The notes beneath the pieces are model-generated. The model did not search any database. It was not told the origin of the DNA and saw only the letters and a list, made by a program, of their open reading frames with translations. A stretch of 64,000 nt of DNA from Rotaria socialis (taxonomy: Eukaryota; Rotifera; Eurotatoria; Philodinida; Philodinidae): the NCBI GenBank assembly GCA_905331475.1, contig CAJNYU010003729.1, positions 1 to 64,000 on the forward strand. Direction: 5' to 3'. The position numbers were made by a program, and so were the translations under genes. Below, piece by piece: positions 15,231 to 28,800 of this stretch. The first letter of the stretch is position 1; every line of letters starts with the position of its first letter.

Positions 15231-16130
15231 TATGTAAAAAAATGATTTGGACATTCGCTACACTAATCTTGTAAAGCGAATTTCATATTTAAGGAAAACG
15301 ATTTTCTTGACTTCTATTACATCATTCGATAGCCCGGAATCTCAACTTTATTCTACAATTAAAACGTTTCTCTTGAAATATATTCCTAATGTATTTTCAA
15401 GAAGCTCCTTGATTTTCTACGCAAAAGTTTTATTTGGACACTTGTATTATTTCTTTTCTAGAACGTTAATTCCAAAGTAAAACATTTTGAAAAATAGCTC
15501 ATGCGATTGAGAAAAGTGTCTTCTATACGTTTGGTGTAGTTTAAAGCTGAAAATAGATTTGACAGAATCGAAAAAACCCGAAATGCCTGAGGCAGCATAA
15601 ATTTTCTAAAAAATTACTTTTCTTAGCTTTCACTATATAGAAATACTTGAGTCGAAATATTTCATTCGATATAGGTAAAAAACACCTGCTTCGAATGATA
15701 TATTTCGACTCAAGTATTTCTATATAGTGAAAGCTAAGAAAAGTAATTTTTTAGAAAATTTATGCTGCCTCAGGCATTTCGGGTTTTTTCGATTCTGTCA
15801 AATCTATTTTCAGCTTTAAACTACACCAAACGTATAGAAGACACTTTTCTCAATCGCATGAGCTATTTTTCAAAATGTTTTACTTTGGAATTAACGTTCT
15901 AGAAAAGAAATAATACAAGTGTCCAAATAAAACTTTTGCGTAGAAAATCAAGGAGCTTCTTGAAAATACATTAGGAATATATTTCAAGAGAAACGTTTTA
16001 ATTGTAGAATAAAGTTGAGATTCCGGGCTATCGAATGATGTAATAGAAGTCAAGAAAATCGTTTTCCTTAAATATGAAATTCGCTTTACAAGATTAGTGT
16101 AGCGAATGTCCAAATCGTTTTTTTTACATA
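15231..16130. repeat. nearly perfect 0.9-kb palindrome (foldback element)
   Basis: 15231-15669 and 15691-16130 are reverse complements over about 440 bp, separated by a 21-bp spacer. I see only a few differences: one base near the centre and a small change next to the outer A-run. Both arms translate to the same 77-residue open frame, which is simply the mirror image and has no ATG at its start. No transposase or known terminal motif is seen. The near-identity means recent birth, ongoing gene conversion, or an assembly or library hairpin artefact. Confidence 0.9.
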
Positions 16131-16716
16131 CTGTATATATATATATTATATTTATTTATATATTTTCTAAGGCTTTCATCATATTTATTATTTCAACCGT
16201 TTTTCTCCTTAATTAACAACAAAATGTTGCTGTTTTTCTCTGTAGAGATTTCAGTTGTTTAGTGATTTTTCATTTATAAGTAATTTTAAAACACACGGGG
16301 GTAACGTATCATTGTAAACACGTTAGATTTTGCTCGAAAATCTCTGAACCGAATACGAAAAAGTCCGCACTAATCAATAACAATTAATGCTATAGAAATG
16401 AAATGGTAAAAAAAGATTGTAAACATGCACAGAGACCCTTCTATTACCTTGTCATAAACGCAGAGAAGCAGAAAAAATACGTCAAATTAAATGCGAATGC
16501 AAAAGTTATGGCGTATTGTGTAGGCATGCGAAGCAGTTGTTTCACTTGATTGCACTTATAATTCTGTTAAATCTATAGTAATAACTATTAGATTGGATTG
16601 TATTGAATACGATTCTTTTTCTTTTTCTTTTCTATCGCTATTTAGAAATTGTGTTCAGATTATTTTTACAGTTCTTCCAACGAGCAATGCAAAAAAAATA
16701 AGCTTATGCTTTGCAA

Positions 16717-16974
16717 TGACGTTGCATTTTCTTACGATGTTTTTTCCTTTTTAAAGATCGAATAAAAAGTTGACTTGGGATTTCTTGACAGAATTTTCTT
16801 CCTTTCTACGACTGCTTTGCTCGACGGATGACGTAGAAAATAAATATCACTTGTATCTGATGACTAAGACTGCCGTTCTTTTATCAGAGCCCCCGCGTAC
16901 TGTGCGCACCTACGCAAAAACTTTTTTTCTTTCCTTTACTTGAGAATAGAACAAAACATTTATATGTATAAAAA
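16717..16974 (+). promoter_or_regulatory. probable promoter of the Jun-like gene: CRE/TRE-like sites and TATA box
   Basis: Three AP-1/ATF-like octamers lie ahead of the gene: TGACGTTG (16717-16724), TGACGTAG (16829-16836) and TGACTAAG (16861-16868). A TATAAAAA box follows at 16967-16974, about 62 bp before the ATG. Vertebrate jun is known to be autoregulated through such sites; here that is inference from the motifs and their position. Confidence 0.5.
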
Positions 16975-17035
16975 CACACGTTTCTTCTATTTCTATTAAA
17001 CTACGATCATTATTTTTGCTTTTCATCTAAGATAG

Positions 17036-17925
17036 ATGGCTGATCACATAAAACATGAGCATGAATTAAGTTATTCATATATTGAACAAAATCAAACAAT
17101 GAATCCAACACAACAAAATATATCTATTATTTCGCAATCAGTATCACGACCCAATACTTTACAAATAGATGGACAACATATCAGCAATGCAATGTTGTTT
17201 ACACCGAGCGATTATAACAATCTTTTACTATCGACACCAGAACTTCTTAATGTGCTGGAAATGCAAACGCCTATTAATGAACAATCTTCAACAGGTTTGT
17301 ACTTTTTTCACAATCAATATTCAAATGAAATTTAATCGAAATTTTTTAAGGTTCTCATATAATTGATGGAATGTTCTCACAGCCTATCGACAATAATAAT
17401 ACTCGTTTGATGTTACCAACAACGAATCAATATGATTCTTCTGCATGTCAAATAGTGTCCAATAATGATATGCTAAAACAAGAAAATATTCCAATCTATC
17501 ATCTACCTCGATCGAATTCGCAAGCATCGTCATATAATCCATCGGTGTCATCATTTGCCATGGATAATGATTCGTCTAATTCGCAAGCATCTTCCAGTCC
17601 GTCATCAACAAGTCAACGATCGAAACAACAAAAAGATGAATTACAACATGTTCCATCGATGCGAACAAAAGCTCACGATGAACCACCTGATATAGTACGA
17701 AAGGAAAAAAAACGTGAACGAAATCGACAAGCAGCGCAAAAATGTCGCACAAGAAAGTTAACACGCATCGCTGAATTACAAAAACGCGTTACTGAATTAC
17801 AAGGGAAAAATAAAGATTTATCAAGCATAGCCGATTGTCTTAAATCTGATATCACAAATTTAGAAAAGAAACTATGCGATCATCATAACCAAGGATGTGT
17901 ATTAATGAATGGATCAATATTATAA
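17036..17925 (+). CDS. Jun-family bZIP transcription factor (AP-1 subunit)
   Basis: Two exons (17036-17294 and 17351-17925) join in phase to 277 residues. The ATG at 17036 is the first in frame. Residues about 203-222 are the basic region, with the DNA-contact signature NRQAAQKCR (Jun has NRIAASKCR). A leucine zipper follows to about 262, and the end, DHHNQGCVLM, parallels the HVNSGCQLM end of c-Jun. Near the N-terminus, residues 62-76 (NLLLSTPELLNVLEM) match the Jun delta/JNK-site segment LKLASPELERLI, with Thr-Pro replacing Ser-Pro. The middle is Ser/Gln/Asn-rich. It should bind AP-1 or CRE sites as a homodimer or with Fos/ATF partners, in the nucleus. Unlike vertebrate c-Jun it has an intron. 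Confidence 0.92.
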
Positions 17926-20433
17926 GTATTAAAAAAAAAGAAAGGAAATCTATTTTTCTTGTTTCATTTTCCTAGTTATGTAGCTATCGAGTTCTTTTTT
18001 TTGTACTTGAGATTTTCATTAAACATATATATATATATATATATATGAATCCGTTTATATGACGATAGTGTTGTCATAATTTGTTATCATATTTTTTTTA
18101 ATGTATTATACAAATAGAGTATTTTCAAAGTATGCGTATATTTCTTACTAAACATCGAAAAAACTGTACACGCCATATTTTCAATGCGAATATAAATATA
18201 TTGATTTTGATATACATCAACTTATTGATAATCGTCGTTGTACTCGACAATTCGATTTTTGAGAATTAATTCAATCTTACTGGCGCTGTCAAAATAATCA
18301 TTATACAATTTTGATGAAAATATTAATATAGCCATAACCGGAAGACAGTTAATGTGTTGGTTTCTGCCACCGAGCATCGCGGGTGGATATGATTAATCAA
18401 GCACGCTAAAATATTTCATACATGGTCGAAGGCATCGTGACATATAGAACAAAAGTCATTGAGATTTGTTTGTTTATGTTCTTGGCAAAACCAAAATTTC
18501 CATTGCTAGATTTCATTAAAATTCAATTATTGGCGTTGTATTTAAGAGATCAAGTTAATGATAATGTAAACGAATGTAGTTCTAGATTCACATTGACATC
18601 AGACTTTTTATTCAGATTTTCCGGCGTTAAAATCGTCTGAGTCTGTCTGCACTCCGATACATCGATAAATAGATTCTTATAGATAATCCGGGTCAACAGT
18701 ACAAAAGAGTTTTCTAATTGATAGTTAAAAGATTTATGTTACAATGTTTGCTTGACTTCAAACATAAAAAAAAATTTATCAGCTGAAATCTTTGATAAGA
18801 TTTGTTTCGAGCACGTAGGAATGAAGTTTATCGAGCTTTTTTTTAGAAAAAAAAATATAAACTTTGAAATATGTTCCTAGATAAGTAATATTTGGCATAA
18901 GTCCGACCGTATCGAGCCTGTCAAGGTCAAATAAGTATATTAGTTCGTCGTTTCGTTTTCATTTGAATAGCATGCGCACATTTATACATGCTATTAATTG
19001 ATTTTCTCATTCTCTTGAGAAATCAGATTTCTTATGGAATAATAACTAAGAATTACGTCATAAGTTCGTGTGCATGAATTCGAACTATCACACTTGCATT
19101 TGTGTGTAACAAGGTAAACCGTGTCGACGGTACACAAGTGAGACCATGCCACCGTTCATCTAGGTCTAAGTTTCTTTCTTTTTGTTTTTTTGGTGTCAAT
19201 AAATGCATTTTAATTTTGGTAGATATTAGGAATCATTTTGTGATTTACGAGTCTCATTAAACCTATTTTTTCAATCGCTTTCTTTACATCGTTCGTTACT
19301 CAGCAGTAATAACTATTTCCTTGACATTTCTATGCCCTTCATATTTTGTCAATATTGAACGTTTTGTAAAGGAAGATTATATGATTGAATGTTTTATTAT
19401 TTATCTTTCTTGTCTAATATACATACAATCATAAAACCTCTATATCGAGATTAGACAAATAGTAAATTACCGTTGCATTCTTGCCTCATATGCATAAAGA
19501 AAGAAAGAAAAAAGTTGAATCAGACAAAACGAGTAGCTATACAATCCATAGATTCTTGTTCGATAAAATTTATTTGTGTTCTCAACGATAAATTTAAAAT
19601 AGAAAACATCACTTAAAATGTCCTTCGAATCTAAAGAACAAAATCGATTCTAGATTCAAAATATTGTTGGCAATCCACTTTGCATTGAGCACTACTAAGA
19701 TACACTAATATTATTATCGAAACAAACTATAAGTAAAATTTCTGACAATTTGATTTCGAACATTTCATCAACAGCACATATTGATTTGACTCTTCATCAT
19801 CTGTCGCCAGTAGATAATAAAAGCATTTTAGGTTACTATTTAAACTCATGCAATTCTTTCTTTTTGTTGCTTGTATATATTTGACTTCAGATGAACCTTT
19901 CTCGATCCTCCTGATGCTATGACTGCAATCATCTGTATAGCTGAATGAACTCTTGAGTGACCTTCAAATTAATTTCAATGCGTAAGAACATATCGCAAGA
20001 CAAATCACTAGCACCATATGTGTTCGAATCAAAGTTACTACACTTCAATTTCGAACGTGCGCACATATTGTTGTCCAGTCTACATATGGCAATAAATGAT
20101 CTCGTGAGAAACAAACCAATAAAATATGTTTAATTAGCTGCTGCTCATTGCTTATTAATATCGTGCAGTTCGTTGTATTCTCTGGTCATCGTACTTACAT
20201 TGGAATTCTCTATTTGATTGATCAGAATCATTCATTCATTCATTCATCATCAAACAGTAAGTTTTACTTATCGTATTATTGCATGTGCATTGATGAAATC
20301 AATGATATGAGATGAAATACGAGCAGCTTGATCACAAATGACTAGTTGCATTATTGATTATATCAATGAACACTTCTGTTTCTGACGGCATTTTGCTTTC
20401 AATTTATTTCCGATCCTTCTTGAGACGTTTTGG
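17926..20433. other. intergenic region, 2.5 kb, no gene recognised
   Basis: AT-rich sequence after the Jun-like gene, with an AT microsatellite at about 18025-18046. Open frames here are short, have no splice context and carry no domain. No RNA gene was recognised. Confidence 0.6.
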
Positions 20434-20472
20434 TATAAAAATAAATCTATTGTTTAACTGTTCAATTCAGTC
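20434..20472 (+). promoter_or_regulatory. candidate core promoter: TATA box and TCAGT initiator
   Basis: TATAAAAAT at 20434-20442 is followed about 30 bp later by TTCAGTC (20466-20472), a good initiator spacing. The same TATA plus TTCAGT pairing is seen at the first IF gene (30359-30387). It may drive the alternative first exon of the PDZ gene. Confidence 0.4.
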
Positions 20473-20881
20473 AAAACGAACGAGTTAGTTATTTTTTCAT
20501 CATCACCATCGTATTTTATACAAACGTTAATGTTCAATGTTATATGAATAATTCAAGTAAGTTATTTTCAAGTGTTCTTTCTAAGTATAATATTATAAGT
20601 GAAAAGAAAAAATATCGAATCATCTGACGCCTCGAGAAAAAATTTTATCTGTCTGATTTTCTTTTGTAGAAACATCATAAAAAGAAGGCGAAACCTTGAA
20701 TCAATACCAACTGCATGTAATTTTTTGCTACTGACAAGAATTATATCAATCGAGAAAAAGAAAAGATCATCTATGGAAGATCTCTTTTTCTCGTCAACAT
20801 TTTGAAGGCTCAAGTCTTCTATTATATAATCGTAGTTGAGGAAAATATTGTGAATTTTCCTCATTAACTCTTATTAAAAAT

Positions 20882-20930
20882 ATGGCATTTATACCATCAT
20901 TTCGATTACGTTCACTTGGCTTTGCTAATT
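20882..20930 (+). other. possible alternative first coding exon of the PDZ gene
   Basis: An ATG opens MAFIPSFRLRSLGFAN and runs exactly to a strong donor (GTAAGT at 20931) in phase 1. The PDZ gene's second exon (22975) also begins in phase 1, so splicing the two would stay in frame and give Cys at the junction. A TATA/initiator pair lies 410-450 bp upstream. Only transcript data could confirm this; a chance match is possible. Confidence 0.3.
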
Positions 20931-22803
20931 GTAAGTAATTAAATAAACTATTCATTGTATGCGTAGGAGAAGAAAAGAAAAATTTGCTTAATAGACTTTG
21001 ATGACACAATTCTTTATACTTTGTTTAAATATATTCGTGTGAACCTAATATAGTAAAAAGAAGCTCGATTACATTGACAGAAGAAAAATAAGAACCTACT
21101 TGAGCTGATCCTACACGTATATTTACATACGAGATTAAATTAATTAGACTCGTACTGCTAGTCAAAGAACTGGTACTTATTATGACTAATATTGTCATTC
21201 AATATGCATACAATGTCATTTATATGCATATAAATCTAGTGAACGAATATATGCGCCATCATCACTTTTACATTTGACGAACCGTTTGACGCACTTCAAC
21301 AATCATTGAAAATGAACAGTAGCTAAAAACAACATACTCGTTTTTTTGCGTTCTCGTTCTTGCATTCTCTTAATATACATCAATGAATCAATGCGCACGA
21401 CTATGATGGTGTAATTTCGTTTCATGTCGAAAGGTCTGTTCAATCACACGCGTGTCTCTTCTTTTATTTCGTTAGAATTCAAATTATAAAATATGTATAA
21501 CGCTATTTCTTCATACTCAATTTCAATTTATATATAAATTTTCTTTCCGTACATATTATGGTGAGGTCCTCCCACACCCTCTCAGATCGACTCCTACGAA
21601 ATGAGCCTTTACTTTATAGATCAACACGTTCACACAGCCTATGTGCGCGTAATCTTTTGTTGATAAACAGATCAATCAATGAAAGGACACCCGTTCGGAT
21701 TTCTTTCCTTTTTTCTCGAAATTTTTTTTTTTTTTTTTTATGTGCAAAGACATTCGTCGTCTTTGAAATAATGGTTAGTTTAAACTGTTCTAAAGTAATG
21801 TATTAACATAGATCAATATGCGGTTATGCAGAAAAAGAAATAAAACATCTTTCACGATTTATCTTCATGCGACATCGATGAGTGCGCGCGTTCAAAAAAA
21901 CATATAGATCGTATAGTCAATTGATGAAACTTGCATATGTATGTCATGTCTCGTCCGAAACCAACAAACATTATGATTATCGAATGTTTCTCTTTGTTGA
22001 TTTTTTTTATCTTGACGAGACAGATGTGCATAAAACGTCATAATGAAAATCGAACATCTTCCTTTGTTAATGCATGTCAAAAAGGGAGAGAAGAGAAATA
22101 TATATATATATATATATAATATAGTAGGTATTTATTGTCATCATCGATATCACTTTTTTTTTCTACCTACTCCAGATACATTTCTTTTGTTTTCAATCTT
22201 TTCCACATATCCTATCTATAAACTATCCATGGTTGATTGTCTTTCATGGCATAGTTGCTATGGACATATACGTTCATCTAAACTCTATTCAAAAGAAAAG
22301 CGACTTACGCCAAAAAAATATGCTGATCAACAATACTCTATACCAAAACAAATTTCGAGCAATATCAATACGAAAAGTAAGCATAGATAGGATTAATTTT
22401 ACATCAGTAAAACCAATTGTAATTGATTGAAATTCTTGCAATGTTTAACTCATAGCTATACAATCGTCCGGAAGTATATACACATAGAGTATGTATATTT
22501 GTACGGTCTTGATCGATAGTAACAACAACAACAATGACAACACTAGCCTTCGTTTACAGACGAACGAAAGAGAGGTTGATCCGATTTAATCAATTCGGTT
22601 GATCATCTCTTGTCGTTCTCCTTGCCCGCCCGATCTCTGTAATTATTTTTTTCCTCCTTTTCGGGAAGATTAATACTGTACGTAGAGGGGAAAAGAAAAA
22701 GACGAGAAGCTTAGCATCATGTCATTATTTTAAACTTTAACTTGTCTTTTGTCGTCTTGGGGTACATTAATAAGTAGTGAGTCGAATAGTTGTCAACACA
22801 TCA
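20931..22803. other. non-coding stretch (intron or intergenic), with TA microsatellite
   Basis: No gene is recognised between the possible exon at 20882 and the ATG at 22804. A T-run lies near 21723-21738 and a TA microsatellite at about 22098-22119. Open frames here have no domain or splice logic. Confidence 0.55.
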
Positions 22804-25800
22804 ATGGGAAGCATTGAACAAGATTCGTATAGTTATTATCGTTTACATGAAAAGATTGCACTTGTTTCTTTATTAAAAAGAGAAATGAGAAAACGCACAA
22901 TACCGAATAGCGTTTCTGGTAGTCATTTAATTCACTATTGAGCTTTTTTAATTTTCTTCTTGTTATCATTCTAGGCAATTTCAGTTGTATAAGTAGTGAT
23001 GAGCATTCATCCAAGAAACAACTTAATACCAATAATAATAATAATGCATCATCATCATCATCATCATCATCATCACCAACAGCAGATGAACATAATTCAT
23101 TACTTCAGTTTCATATGATTAATGTGAGCCGTGAACGCAATCTTCATTTAAGCACAAATTCAAATGATAAGCGCTTAATCATTTTTTATAATATTGCAAA
23201 TGGATTATATAAAATGGGCCTTCGAAATGGTGAGCTATTCGATTCTATGTCTTTCTTTTCTTTTGTTTAAATGCAATCCATAGAAATTTCGTAGCTTTAT
23301 TATTATGTTTTGTTTCTTGTCTTCTAAATTACATTTCCAAATAATCAGTTTTGACTTATCAATAACGGTTAAAGCAAGGCATGTTGTTAGATCAATTAAG
23401 TCCTAGTACGCAGGTTTCATAACAAAGTATTTTTGCTCTCCATATGAATACACTTGCATCGTCATCGAACCATGAAGATATAACTGAACATAGGCGTACA
23501 TGGTCTATACCGTATCAAGATATATATATATATCTACATCTACATTGTTAGGTATTATAACTAGATAAATTCAATGTAAAATAGAGCAAAAAGAAAAAAT
23601 AATGAGTACTTCCAATATTTCATAATCTTGATCGACGTATTGATTGTCTATGGTTTCAAAAAATAGTTCTATTAAATAATAATTATTCTGGTTATTCCAT
23701 TGAATTCATGAAAAATCAATAAACAAAGATTAATTCTCAAGGATAAAACACACATATATGAACGTATTCGCGTTTTCTTTTAAATGGATTATCACATTAT
23801 GTACGTGTTTGATCCCGATCATGACTGAAGCAAACAAAGTGTCTAATTGAAATACAAGTCAAATAATCATTTCATCGAAAGCTTTGGATTTAATGATTCA
23901 GTCAAATATTAACTATTCATCGTACGCCAGGTAAGAGAAAATATATCTTACTATTACAAATAGATTTAGATAGAAGAGAGTAAATTGCTTTGAATCCCGA
24001 AAAAGTCGTTTGGGCGACGATATAAAAATTCTTTTGTACATTTTTTATGATAGAAATTTATCTAATGTGAAACTTTAAAAGACATTCTTATGAGCGTGGG
24101 AGATGTTTTTTTGTTGACATAAGGAAAATTGTCTTAATTATATCGTTCGAAAAAAAAACAACTGAATGAGATCTTAATCCCTTTCATCATAATTTCAACT
24201 AATTGCTTTGTAAACAACATCGATTTGTTTTGATTTCGATTCTATTGATTCTATCGGCGGTGAAAACAATGAGTTATGCAAACAGGGTTACGAGTGAGCA
24301 TCGATAAAACAAATCATCCATTAACATTCGTCTATGAAATTCATTGGCCGATATAGTAGTGAAAAATTCAGAAAATAAAAATCCCTGAAATAGCTATTAG
24401 AACAATTCTTGCAAAATTAACATGTGAAACACAGTGCAGCCGATGTTGCTAGCCAAGGAAAGATTTTTCATTCCATGAATTTTGAGACACACTTTGTTTT
24501 ACTTAATCCTAGAGAAATGCCATAAACAAATAGGTCAAATATTATAACGAGAGTTCATCGATTGTCTATCAAACAATGTCTGTCTCGATCAGAGTATACG
24601 GGGGAGAGACAGAGTTCACATGTTGATCCTTATTTTTTAACGACGCTTTTAGATTGTATTTCACCAAGAAAAAAAACAGAAAATGGATTTTATTCTAGGT
24701 TACTTTGTCCTGAATAGGATTCAGACGAATCATCAAGGTGGCGATTGAATAATCATGAAATTAATGTTCATACAATCTATTACAACTGAACATCGACTTC
24801 GATTGTATATTGCTTTGGAACTATCAAAACTATATCACTACGTGTTGTTCATAATTAAAAGAGAAAAATCAATAGAAGATAAATTTAATCAAGTATTTAC
24901 CAATGGCGTTCATTTAAGAAGATATGGAATCATTGAATCGTAAAATAAAACATAATAAACATTCAACAAGTATTGAAAGTATAGAGAAGAGTTGGCGTTC
25001 CTGCCTAGCGGTAGATACAATCGCTTGTTATCTTCGCTACAATCAATACTAGCCGCCGCATTGAATAGAAGGTCGATCTGATGCAATATTCTTGTGTTCA
25101 ATAGATTGAGCTCCTTGTGTATAGTAAATAGTTGTAAGAGCAGGCAGATGTTGCAGCGTAAACACAATGCTATCGAATATTTGATAGGAGACAAGAAGAA
25201 ATTGTTAATGACTGATGCAGGGTCACTCTATGACTGCTGCTACGAAGGTTTACGTAAAGTATCGTGGGGATGTGTGTCACGTAATGTAATTATGCGACCA
25301 TGACCGTTTTCTAGGAATTGTATGATTGACGACACGATATATAGTTTGTTAGTACGCGCATTTTTAATGTGCAAACAATGATATTAGTTCGATGGGAAAG
25401 ATTTAGATGAGTATATTTTACGTAGAAAGAAAGTCATTTCATAAATTAATCTTCTATACTTCTCACGATAAGATAGAGTTTACCGTTCGAATGTATGTAA
25501 TGGTATTGTTAGAAATTCAGACATTGAAGACTCGACCTTTTCTTTCTTTTTTGACGGATCTCTCATTTTTCTACTGTTACAATAAACACTAAGCATATTC
25601 TATAAATGAGAGATTTCGATGTGTTTCTTTTTGGCAATAGCGATATTTTATTATGTACGTTTTTCTTGTCATTCATCCTTTTTAATTTTCAGGAGATGTT
25701 TTAATATTCCTCAACGAACTGAATATTCTTAAGCCGCCAGTTGCATTAACAATCGATCGTGTTAAAGCGGAATTTACTAGTCTACGTCGACAGAGTAAAA

Positions 25801-28800
25801 TAATACAAATTGGCGTCTGCCGTAGTTCAGATCGATCCTTGTTTAATAATACAACAGTAAAACATTTAGGTGCATTAGCATTTGATGAATTCAAGAATCT
25901 ATCCTATACGGAAGAACTTAATGAAAATCAAAAACCATCACCAACTGTTGAAACAAAAAAGCGTGTACATTTATTTTCAAACAAAAAGAAAACATTATCA
26001 AGTAGCAAACGAAATTCAGCGTCGAATAGAGATAGTGGATTTACTGAAACAGACGGTAACTATATATATACAGGCACTAATCAGAAAAGCATTTTTCAAC
26101 GATATAAATTTATTCGTTTTGATTAGATCCTAGTATTATCTCATATTCTAATAAGAATCAAAGTAAAACATCAGCAGAACTCAGCGAAGAAGATGATTCA
26201 TTGGCTACACTAAAATCATTAGATTCATCTCAACAATCTATCAAAAAGAAAACAAGTTCACCTGCCGATCAAATGAATGTTCCATCAAGCAAATCATCGG
26301 GTGGAATGTAAGTAGACGAAACTCTCTGTCGAAAGGTGTGAACATGAAGTGACAAGTCTTGATCTTTACTGAAATAGAATTTTTTTGATCATCGTGAGTT
26401 TTTGATTGACTTTGAGACCCTTCTAAAAGATAGTCATAATACATCGGAGGGATATTTTTCAGTGCAAGCATGAGGCCAGCTACGCGAACATGATGGTTAA
26501 CCGTTGCGTATAGTTCTAGATGTTGATGGAAAATAACTACGTAACATGCAAGTATGCACAAGAGACACAGATGAGTAAAACAGCTGCTGCTAAATGTTGT
26601 CATAACATTTGTACTTAATATTCGCCACAATAGTGAGAATTGAGGACGATGATGATATGTGCGTGTATACGTGAAGTGTTGTCAAGACAGTTTCACACTT
26701 ATTTGAACAGTATTCGATCTGTATATTGTTTTTTACATACACTCACAAACAAAATTAATAGGGTAGGTGAGAAAATTCAATAGAATTTTATTACCATGCT
26801 CTGGTCATCGTTTTGTATTTGCAAGTTATTTAAAAGTAACTTGGAAAAAAATTGGATTTTATTATGAACACTAGTCCTCAATGAGTTAAGCCACCCCAAG
26901 TGTACCTAACTTAAGTAAAGTACGTGCCTAGCAGTAGTATCACGAACTTGAGAAAAACGTAAGAGTGTATGAGATGAAGTCGGTGATATTAATACTTTTA
27001 AAATCTTCTCGTATACATAGAACTCAATTTTTATATGATTAATAAGTTCGACAACATTCTCTTTAGCTCACCACATCAATTATTTACTAAATTCCGTCAA
27101 TCTCAACGTAGTTTAGCGACTCAAGTCATAACTGATGCCTGTTTCATATATCGTCGTCAAACAGTAAAGAAACCAACTTCCGATGCTATGATTCTTCGTG
27201 GCCGTGAAATAGCCTATCAAGCAGCTAATTCCCCTACCATACCATCGTCGGTGCCAAGCTATACTCATGATCAAATTCGAGAACTTTATGGAGAAGTCGA
27301 TAAAAAAACTCGTCGACTACAAGAACATGAATATATTTTGCATACACCAATGATCGATGCATGGCATGAAAAATCTCCATGGATTTCATCCTTCCCTGTT
27401 AAAAATCAACTTACCGAAGAATGTCCATTACCTAAATTTCATCCCGATAAACTCCAACAAACAAAACGTATGTCGAGCTATTTATCAACAGGTCTAAGTA
27501 ATCCACGAATAAAACCAATTAAAACTATTGATCTTAAGCATGATCAAGGTTACGTTCGAGGAAGTTTTCGTACATCAATTGCTGATCGTACAACGATTAG
27601 CCCATCACCAATTTTACTTGATATTAATTTCGATTTTAATAAACTATCCTCAAGTACAGATGACCAGTCGAGTGTCTTTGAAAATACTCAACAGGGAATA
27701 TCATGCATTTCAAATAATGATTCGACTGAAAAATATACAGAAATAACCAATAACATTCCATCATCGTCAATGATGTCAGATCAAAGTTCATCAACAAAAA
27801 ATTTCAATGAACAATCAATAATCTCGTCGAATAAAGTATGTTTAACGAACTATTCGGTACTCATAGATATGGATGTGGAACTAGTTGAAATCAAAATCTT
27901 CGACTTTTCTTATAAACAACTGTAGCGGGAAAAACAAGATTTTAACTTGCCTTAGAAGAGATCAAAAATTTTGAGTTCCCCGAAAAAGACTATTTTAAAT
28001 AGTTCTTGAATTTTAATAGTCAATGGTACATTTGTAAGAGTATCAAGGCGAGATTTCACAGATGTTTCAATCGTATCTTGTCTCCTAAATCGTAGCGTTC
28101 CGTTTAAAGTTGTGGTTCTTTTCTCGTGAACTGTAGACATAATCTCGAGGACAAAGTCTACTGTACGACAAATATAAAACATAATGTTTTCAAACATCAT
28201 TAGCTTCATTGTCGTCTACAAGTTAATTTTCTTTCTAGACAAGTTCAACAACATCTAAGCTCGCATTATCACAAGCGAAGACTTGTGAAACTATGGAAAT
28301 GGATAGTTTAATTGATATTGATGACGAAACAACAATTTCTTACAATACAGCTGAAGAATCTCGTTTGGAAACTGATCCTGACTCATTGTTTTCAATTAAA
28401 AATAATCAAAACGCAAAAAGTCATCATCAATCCATGGATACAGATTCATTAAGTAGACATAATGATTTTCTATATTCTATGAAATCACCAGCCAATAGTT
28501 TCTATGATGCATTAACAGCGTCTATTCAAACAAATAATCAACATATATTCAACAATACTTATCTAGAACCAATAGAAATGCTCAATCATCAAGAGAATCT
28601 TTATGAAAATCAACCATCATCAACGATCGATATTGATAATTTGATAATGAAAGGTAGAGATAGAAATAAAAATTCAGCGATTGATAATCTTATTAAAATA
28701 ATCCATGATATCAGCGAAAGACAATCATGTGTTAATGATACACCTGTTGTCTATAATTCTCGAAAATTACAAATTGAAGAAGAATCAAAAACTAATGAGA

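Noticed and set aside
15247..16113. Two identical 77-residue frames on opposite strands.
   Set aside because: They are mirror images produced by the palindrome; neither begins with ATG and neither shows a domain.
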